Below, piece after piece: positions 1 through 9,500 of a stretch of 64,000 nt of DNA (position 1 is the stretch's first letter; each line of letters begins with the position of its first letter). The position numbers and the translations under genes are program-made. The notes below the pieces were generated by a model. It saw nothing but the letters and a program-made list of their open reading frames with translations, had not been told where the DNA came from and searched no databases. Origin of the DNA: Zhengella sedimenti (lineage in GTDB: Bacteria > Pseudomonadota > Alphaproteobacteria > Rhizobiales > Rhizobiaceae); NCBI RefSeq assembly GCF_046506625.1, contig NZ_JBKFFP010000008.1:1-64000 (forward strand), in the 5' to 3' direction.

Positions 1-540
1 TCCAGCGGCGCGGTCGTGTCGCTGTAGGGCACGGTCGTCTCGCCCGACACGTTGCCCGCCTCGTCCTCCTGGCTCGCGGTGACGTCGCCGGAGGTCTGCG
101 GCGCGGTCGAGGTGACCGGGCCCCAGGTCCCGTCCGGGTTCACCGTCGCGGTGCCGGTCGTGCCGTCCGGGAAGGTCACGGTGACCTGCGACCCCGGCTC
201 GCCGGAACCCGTCACCGACAGCGTGCCGTCATCGTTGGGTGTCGCGGTGACGCCGGTCGGCTCCAGCGGCGCGGTCGTGTCGCTGTAGGGCACGGTCGTC
301 TCGCCCGACACGTTGCCCGCCTCGTCCTCCTGGCTCGCGGTGACGTCGCCGGAGGTCTGCGGCGCGGTCGAGGTGACCGGGCCCCAGGTCCCGTCCGGGT
401 TCACCGTCGCGGTGCCCGTCGAACCGTCCGGGAAGGTCACGGTGACCTGCGACCCGGGCTCGCCGGAACCCGTCACCGACAGCGTGCCGTCATCGTTGGG
501 TGTCGCGGTGACGCCGGTCGGCTCCAGCGGCGCGGTCGTG
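1..540 (-). repeat. 261-bp tandem repeat encoding 87-aa Ig-like units
   Basis: Positions 1-261 and 262-522 are almost identical, and the next copy starts at 523 and diverges after about 540. The period of 261 bp is a multiple of three, so each unit adds exactly 87 residues to the giant surface protein. Only a few bases differ between units, for example near 412-424. The array continues beyond the left edge, so total copy number is unknown. Such recent in-frame repeats can change in number by recombination or slippage. Confidence 0.95.
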
Positions 541-3500
541 TCTGTATAAAGAACGGTTTCCGGGCCATCGATATTGGATTGGGAGTCGGTCTGCTGGACA
601 GACAGGTTGCCCGTGGTCTGGGGCGTCGTCGATGTCACCGAATAGGTGCCATCGTTCTGGACGGTCGTGGTTCCGGTGGTGCCATCCTCGAATGTCACGT
701 CGATCGTTGCGCCCGGTTCACCCGTGCCGGAAACCGTCACGGTTCCATCCGGGTTGGCGGTCGTGGTCGAGACGACGAGATCCTCGGTTACGCCGCCGAC
801 GGTCATGGTTGCAACGGCCGTTGCCGTGCCGCCATTGCCGTCATCGACCTGGTAGACGATGGATGTCGTGCGGTTTTCACCCGTATCCAGATCGTTGAAA
901 TCGGCGCCCGGATCGAAACTGACGGTTCCGTCCGTGTTCAACGTGAAGGTGCCGCCATTGGAACCGGCGATGGCCGTACCGACATTGGCGCCATCGGCGA
1001 GCCCGGTCAGCGCGGCCACATCCGTTGCGCCGGTGACCCGGGTCACGGTGAAGGTGTCCAGATCGACATCGATGTCGGCGCCATTGCCATTGTCGTCGAA
1101 CACATTGCCGTTGAATGGCGTGTCCTCATCGGATGCCAGGGCATCATCATTGGCGACAGGTGCATCATTGACCGCGACCACCGATACGCTCGCCGAAGCC
1201 GGATCGGACTCCAGCCCATCGGCATCGGTCGCGCTGATGGCGAAGGTGCGTGCGCCTTCGGTCGGATTCTGGCTGGTGTTTTCATAGGTCATTCCGGCGA
1301 TGATGGCCGAAAGGTCCGCCGTGGCCATGGGCGTGGTTGCACCGGCCGTATTGGTGACCGTGAAGGTGCCCGTGGCCGCGACATAGGCGATGTCGACCTG
1401 CGTGCCGCCCACGGTGATGCCGTTCAGGCTGGCATCCTGCGAGAGGTCGACGGTCTGGCCGGCAATGGTCATCTGTTCCGCGGCGCCATCAGCCATGCCG
1501 GACGCCACGACTGTCAGGGACGTGATGTCGTTCTCGCCGAGATCGGACAGCGCCGCGTCGCTGTCGGCGATTGCCACCGCGCCACCGTCTTCCGTGAAGG
1601 TGGCTGACGCATTCAGCGCCTCCGGCACCGTCCCCATGATGGCGAACTGGAAGAAGAGACCGGAATGCGCGGTGATCTGCAGGTCCTGCATTCCCGAAAT
1701 GTCGAAGACGATCAACTGGTCCGACTGGAAGCCCGATGGCGCGCCAAGCCCACTGAGTTCGCCGGTCGCCGGGTCATAGGGAATGTCCACCGTAACCGCG
1801 CCGAGATAGCGGTCGGTCTGCTCGACGATGTCCGGCGTCTGACCATTGGCATCGGTCATGGTGATGCTTTCGGCGCCGTCGACATCCTTCAGCACCAGGT
1901 AGGTGCCTTCCGGGATGATTCCGCCATTGAAGGAAATGATCGACGGCTGGTTTTCCGCACCAAGGCGCATTTCGGTCAGCGAATCCGCATAGGCATCGGT
2001 GAAATTCGGGTTCTCGACCGGAGCTGTTCCGGTGACCGTCACGGACGCGCCGGTGACGGTAAAGGCGGTTCCATCGGGCAAGGTTCCTGTCAGCGAGCCG
2101 GCCGAACCGGACACGGTGGACGGCTCGACAATGGTGGCGTCATTGGTTGCACCCGTGGAATTGTCGGCATCCAGGGAGATATGCGCGGCGTCATTGACCC
2201 CTGCGACCGAGATGGACGCCGTTGCCTGTGCCGTGAAGCCACGCGTATCGGTGACGGTGATCGTAAACGACCGGTCGCCTTCGGTCGGCGCCTGGGACGT
2301 GTTGCCGTAGCGCAGGATGTTGAGAGCGGCGCGCGCCTGCGCCTCGCTCAGGGATTGTCCCGTATCGGCATTGGAAATCGTCACGGAACCATTGCCATCG
2401 AACACGAAGCGGTAGTTCGTTCCTTGAAAAGCTATGTTCACGTCAACCGGGTTGCCGCCCTGCGTGAAGATGGCGCTCGTGGTGGTCCGGTTCATCGGGT
2501 AGAGCTTTTCGTGCCCGCTGTCCGGGAACGTGCCGTCGAATTCCACGGTCAGCGAGGCGATGCCGACGCCATCGACATCGGAGATCACCAGATCCGTCGC
2601 ATCCTGCAGCGGCGTGCCGCCCTGCAGGCCTTCCGTGAAGGTTCCGGCAAAGCCCGTGCCGGCCGCGCCGGAACTGTCATCGCCATCCAGGTCGATGAAG
2701 GGGTTGTCGTCGACCCCCTGCACGGTGCCAAAGCTCAGGGTCAGTGGCGCGCCGTCACCGGTGCCGTCGGTGGGCACGATGGTCAGGTCGGGGACAGGAC
2801 CATCATAGTTTGGCGCCGGGGTGAACGTGTAGGCGCCATCCGTATCGACCTGGATCGTGCCGACCGGATTGCCGCCTGAATCCACGATGTCGCTGGGCGT
2901 GCCGAGCGTCAGGGCGTCGGGCGTGCCGTCGCCATCGAGGTCGATGGAGGCGGAAGCCACCGTAATCGTGTCGCCCTCGGCATCGGTGACATCGGTCAGG
3001 ACATTGCCGCTGGCCGGCGTATCCTCGGTCACGGTCACCGGTGCGATGGAGCCGGTGGGCACGTCATTGACAGCGGTGACGGTGATGAAGGCGGTACGGA
3101 CGGCCGAATCCAGTCCGCCGTCATTCACGGAAACCGAAATCTCGCGCGTCGTTTCATTCGGATTTTCAGATGTGCTGGAATAGGTGATCGCCGCAATGGC
3201 CGCCTGGTAGTCGGCCAGCGTGGCCGTGCCGGTCAGTTCGATGGTGATCGTGCCGGCGCCCGTCAGGTTGCCGGGCGCAGCGCCAACCAGCGATATGCCG
3301 GCCGGCAATGTGCCCACCGTGAGCTGATCGCCGGCAAAGCCGTTGGTCAGCTCGATGGTGGCGCCTTCGAGCATGGTATCGTCGAAATCGGTAATCAGGA
3401 CACCGCCGGAAATCGCGGCCGGTGCTCCGTTCTCCGTGTAGGCGCCATTGTAGTGGCCGGCGAGCACACCGGAGCCGTTGTCGTCATCGAGATCCAGCAC

Positions 3501-6500
3501 AGGCGCATCGTTGAGCGGCACGACATGGATCGTCGTCGTCAGCGTTGCACTCGAGGCCAGCGACGAATCGGTCGCCTTGAAGGTGATCGTCCGGTCGGCG
3601 GGGTCCGGGTTCTCCGGGTTCGTGGCGCTGGGAATGAAAAAGATACCCTTGATGACCGCTGTCCAGTCCGCGCTGGTGGTCATTGCCGCTCCGGTCAGGG
3701 TAATCGTGACCGTGCCGTCAGCGGCCAAGGGCGTGGGCGGGACGACGGTTCCCGTAATGCCGCCGGGCAAGGCTCCGGGCATGAAGAACATGTCACCGAC
3801 CAGGCCGTTGGTCAGGGTGATGACGACTTCCGCGATGTTGTCCTCGGCATCGGTCAGGACAAAGTCGGTGTCGACAATCGGGAAACGCGGGTCGTGTTCG
3901 GTGAAGGTAATCAGATAGCCGCCATCGTCGGCACCGTCATCGGAGGTGTCGCCCGGCGTGCCGGAATCGTTGTTGGGGTCGAGGTTCATCACCGGCGCAT
4001 CGTTGACGCCCGTGACCGTGCCGAAGGAAACGGTGCCCGGGGCGCTGTTCACCGTGCCGTCGGTGGCAACATAGGTGAGGTCCGGAACCGCTCCGTCATA
4101 ATCGGGCGCCGGCACGAAGGTCACATTGCCATCAGCCGTCACGGTGATGGTGCCTATGGCATTGCCGCCGGCATCCGTGACCGGCGTGGCCGTGCCGAGT
4201 GTCAGGGCGTCGGGCGTGCCGTCGCCGTCGATGTCCATGGAGGCCGATGCAATGGTCAGCGTGTCGCCGTCGGCATCGGTGTCGTTGGCGAGAACGTTGA
4301 CCGGGCCGGCTGTCGTGTCCTCGGTCACCGGAATCGTGTCGGTCACGGTCACCGGAACGTCGTTGACGCCGGTCACGGTGCCGAAGGACACGGTGACAGG
4401 CGCGCCGTCATCCGTTCCGTCGGTCGGCGTAAAGGTGAGGTCAGGGACGGCGCCGTCATAATCGGGCGCCGGCACGAAGGTAACGTTGCCATCCGCCGCG
4501 ACGGTGATGGTCCCGATGGCATTGCCGCCGGCATCGGTAATCGGCGTGGCCGTGCCCAGCGTCAGGGCATCGGGCGTTCCGTCGCCATTCGTGTCGATGG
4601 TGGCCGAGGCGATGGTGATCGTGTCACCTTCCAGGTCGCTCAGATTGGCGAGCACGTTGACCGGGCCGGCGGTCGTGTCCTCCGTCACTGCAATGGGATC
4701 GGCGGTGCCCGTGGGCGCATCGTTGACCGGCACGACAGTGACGCCGGCAGAAGCCGTGTTGGAGGAAAGCCCGGCGGAATCGGTGGTCGTGAAGGCGAAG
4801 CTGCGCACGCCGCCGGTCGGATCCTGGCTGGTGTTCTCGTAGGTCATGCCGGCGATCAGCGCGGTGAGATCGGCGACCGGTATGGCTGTCGCAGCGCCCG
4901 CCGTGTTCGTGACCGTGAAGGTGCCGCTGGCCGCAACATAGGCGATGTCGACCTGCGTGCCGCCCACGGTGATGCCGTTCAGGCTGGCATCCTGCGACAG
5001 GTCGACGGTCTGGCCCGCGATCGTGACCTGTTCCGCCGCGCCATCGGCGATACCGGAGGCGACGATGGTCAGCGCGGTGATGTCGTTCTCGCCGAGATCG
5101 GACAGCGTCGCGTCGCTGTCGGCAATGGCCACCGCGCCGCCATCCTCGGTGAAGGTGGAGGATGCACCGGCCGCACGGCCGTTGACGAGGAAGATCAGCT
5201 GTTCATTGGCCGATTCATTGGTCGGGGGCTTTGTCGAAACATAGTCGAGCGCGACGTTCGACCCTTCGATCGTCACCGACCAGGAAGGCGTTGTGGTTGA
5301 AATCGACATGATGATCGTATCGCCCGGACGAATCGTATCGCCATCGGCAAAATTGGAAATCTGGCCATCGGGATCCGACAGGACCGCCGAACCGCCCCCC
5401 TCCCAGGTGAACGTGAATGTGCCTTCGCTCATTTCCACGCCGGGACGGGATATGACAGTGATGGAGTCCACTATGCTATTGGGTTGGGCCGACACATCAA
5501 GGGAAAGGCTGTATCGGTCGTCACCCACGTCCGCGTCGAAGAACATTCTGGCGTAGACGCCACCCGTGGGTTCAACCAAGGGTCCGAACGATGGGTTGTA
5601 TCCGTGTGAATCGGTAACCTGAAGCGTGAAATCCGCCCCCCACGTGGTGCCGTCGCCGAATGTGCCGGTAGCGGTGGTACCGTCATTGCTCGTCACGGCA
5701 TCGCCGGGGAAGGTTCCGGGATTGGTGGTGCTGTTGTCGCCGTCAAGATCGATGACCGGCGCATCGTTGACCGCAACAATGTCGAACCGGGCACGCCCCG
5801 TGTTCGACACCTGGCCGGTGGCATCGGTTGCCGTGATGAACACGTTGCGGACAGTGCCTTGCGGGTTCTCGCTGGTGTTCTCGTAGGTGATGGTGCGGAT
5901 CAGCGCGCTCAGGTCGGCATCGGACAGGGGATTGGCCGCGCCGGTGGTATTGGTCACGGTGAATGTGCCGGCGTTTCCGGCGACAACATAGGCGATGTCC
6001 ACCTGGCTGCCGCCGATATCGACGGCGCCGGCGCTGCCGTTCACCGACAGGTCGAAGGTGTGCCCGCCGATTGTCATCAGTTCATGGGCGCCATCCAGCC
6101 TGTTGGTCACCTGGATGGAAAGGCTAGTGATATCGTTCTCGCCAAGCGAGGAAACGATGGCGTCGGGCTGGGCACCCGCAACGAGCGACCCGCCCTCGGT
6201 GAAGGTGCCGGACGTTCCGGTGCCGTGCCCGATCACGCGGAAGATGACATCCTCGTTCGTGGTGTCGGCACCACTGTCGGCGACATACTCGACCGCGACA
6301 TTGTCGCTGGGCACACGGACCGACCAGCTTGCAGCGGTCGTCTGCGCGGCGAGATGCAGCACATCGCCCGACATGATGATGTCGCCATCGTTGAAGTTGT
6401 CGATCTGGCCGTCGGGATCCGAAAGCACCGCGCCGGCCGCGCCGCCGGTCCAGGTGATCGTGTAGTTGCCGGGTTCGGTGGAAATGGCATCCTTTCCGCC

Positions 6501-9500
6501 GACGACCACGGCTTCGATGACGCTGGTCGATTCGGCCGTCGCGGTGAACTCGACCGCGAAGGAATCGCCCGTGGCGGCATCCTCCTGCGCGCGGGCCACG
6601 ATTCCGCCTTCATAGGCAAAGGCATCCATCGCGGGGGAATATCCGGTCGCACCGGTGCGGGTCAGCGTCCATCCCGCTGCCCATGTCGCGCCGTCGCCGA
6701 TGCGCCCTGTCGCTTCGGTATCGGTCTCGGTGGTGATCTGGGTCGTCGGGAAGACACTCGGCGGATTGGCGGTTGTATCGGCCACGTCGAGGTCGATGAC
6801 CGGGGCGTCGTCATTGCCGGTCACATCGGCGAATTGCAGCGTGCCGGCATCGGTGCCGCCATTGCCGTCCGACGCGGTGAAGCTGATGGCCGGAACCGGG
6901 CCCTGGTAGTCGGGTGCCGGCGCGAAGACATAGCCGCCATCGGCATTGATGCGCACGGCGCCGACGCCGTCGATATGCGCGGTCTCGCCCGGCCCGTAGG
7001 TGGCGGGGTCGCCGGCGATGGAGAATTCCGACACGGTGACGGTGTCGCCATCGGTATCGGTGACGCCCGTCAGCACGTTCCCGGTGACGATGCCGTCCTC
7101 GGACACGGGGACGGGTCCGCCGGCGGCCGGCAGGACCGGCGCGGTGTTGCTGACAAAGGTGCGGAAATTCAGGTCGCCGGTCAGCGGCACGGCATTGGAG
7201 CCGTCCGCGTTGACACCGGCCGAAGCGGCAAGGTTGAAATTGCCGGAGCCGTCGATGTTCCCGTCGTTGACATCGAAGCCGTCATTGGCGTCCGCGCCCT
7301 CGAAAATGTCGTAGAGGCCGTCGCCGTCGGTGTCGGTGGTGTCGGTGACGGAGCTGGGCGCGCCGTCGCGGCGCTCGTTGATGTCGAGATTGCCGTCGCC
7401 GTCGCTGTCGGTGTCGAGGAAGTCGGCGGTGCCGTCGCCGTCGGTATCGACGGGCGTCAGGCCCTCGCCCGCGCCGGGCGCGCTTTCATAGGCATCGTCG
7501 AGGCCATTGCCGTCGGTATCCACGCCGGAGGGCGCGATGTAGCCGGCGGTCGTCTGCGCCTCGACATTGTCGGTGATGCCGTCCTCGTCGGAATCGAGAT
7601 CGCGGCTGGACGGGATGCCGTCAAAATCGACCGAGACCGGCAGCGAATACTGCAATACCTGCCGCTGCCCGCCGATTATAAAGAGTTTCGAACCATCATT
7701 GCTGAAGGCAATGCCAGTCGCGCCAACCTCCTGCGCAGCAATGGAATAACTGCCGCCATAGGTCCGCGTCGACAACACGTCGAAGGGTGTTTCCAGGGCG
7801 TATGTGTGGACCAGCTCATTCAAATCATCAAGCAGGAAGAGATAGTTGCCGTCACCAGAGAGCGCGAGACCCCTAATTGCCCCCACTGTCGGTGTCAGTG
7901 AACCGGTCTCCCCTTCCAATGTGACGCTGCCAGTCACGTCATAGGGCGTGGCGAGGCTGTACTGAAGCACGGTCTTGTCTAACTGTCCGCTCACATACAT
8001 GCGCGTGCCGTCAGCATTGAAACGGACGCCGGTGGGCGTTGAGTCGCCTGCCGCGACGGAGCCATCATACTGGATGGTCCCATTGACCACGTCGAATGCC
8101 GTATCGAGAGAATACTGGTGAACGGAATCGTTTGCCGAATCGACCAGGAACATGCGCAGTCCATCGGGACTGAAATGCACGTCCTCCGCCCGAGGTGCTT
8201 GCGCATTGACATAGAACTGGCCGACGAGCGTGTGGCCGGCGGTGGGATTGAACGGTTCCGTCAATGAATATTGATTGACGTTGTCCTGGAAAGTCCCGAC
8301 CACGAACATGGTCATGCCGTCGGGGGAAAAGGTGATGCCTGTCGGAATGGATTCCTCGGTAACAGGGTCGGCCCCATCATAAGTTGCCGCGCCGATGTCG
8401 AAGGGCGGCTCTTCCGCCGTGTCGAGAATGCCGTCATTGTCGTCGTCGATGTCGGTGTCGTCATCGACGCCGTCGCCGTCGGTATCAAGGATGACGTTCA
8501 TGGTGCTCGAGGAGACCAATCCGGTGGAATCCGTCACTTCATAGGTGATGGCCTCGACAACCGGCGCACCGTCGGCCTTTTCGATATCCAGCGTTCCATC
8601 GGCCTTCAGCGTGACCTTCGTGCCCGAAGCCAGCGTGACCGGCGTATCAACGGCCAAAGCTATGCGCGTGGCGGGGTCGGCAGGGTCGTAAATCCCTGTA
8701 ATGGCGAAGGTATCGCCTTCCGGATCGGTGGCGCCGGCCAGCGGATCGGCATTGACGGGTTGGCCGGCCACGGTGCTGACCGTGATGGAGGCGGGCAATG
8801 TGGCGCCTTGCGGGACGTCGCGGAACAGCAGGTCGGTGGTCAGCGGCACGGCATTGGAACCGTCCGCATTGAGCGCGGGGACGCCTGCCAGATTGAAATT
8901 GCCCGAACCGTCGATGTTCTCGTCAAAGGGCCGCGGACCATCATCGGCATCTGAACCCTCGAAAATATCATAAAGGCCGTCCTGGTCCGTATCGACGGTC
9001 GAGGTAACGCTGGTCGGCGCGCCGTCGCCGCGCTCGGCAATGTCGGGCGTGCCATCATTGTCACTGTCCTCATCCCGGAAATCGGGCGTTCCGTCGCCAT
9101 CCGTGTCGACGGGCGTCAGGCCCTTGGAGAGCAGCGGATCGGTTGAGGTCGTATCCTGGTCGTAGGCGTCGTCGAGGCCGTCCCCGTCCACATCGATACC
9201 GGATGGCGGCACGTAACCTGCCGTCGACTGGATCTCGACATTGTCGGTGATGCCATCCTTGTCGGAATCGGTATCGAGGAGGTTGATGATCCCGTCGCCA
9301 TCATCATCGGCCGGCACTTCCACCGCGCCGCCCGAAATGCCGAATCCCGCGGTGATGAACGTTTCGAAAAATTCCGCGCTGGCATTCTGGGCGAGCGAGA
9401 AGGACAGTTCGGTCAGCGGTCCGTTCCAGGTGAGCCGCGTGATGTCGCTGCTGGTCGTGAACTCTTGGTCCGCGCCCACGGAATAGAGAATGCCGTTGTC

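Noticed and set aside
1..540. CRISPR or non-coding satellite array
   Set aside because: The 261-bp units are contiguous without unique spacers, are a multiple of three and stay in the frame of the giant protein.
579..7901. Long plus-strand ORFs (579-1607, 3453-5300, 5859-7901; up to 680 codons)
   Set aside because: They lie antisense to the giant minus-strand gene, whose frame stays open throughout and encodes clear repeat domains. Their translations are Arg/Gly/His-rich with no family features and follow from the biased codon use of the repeats.
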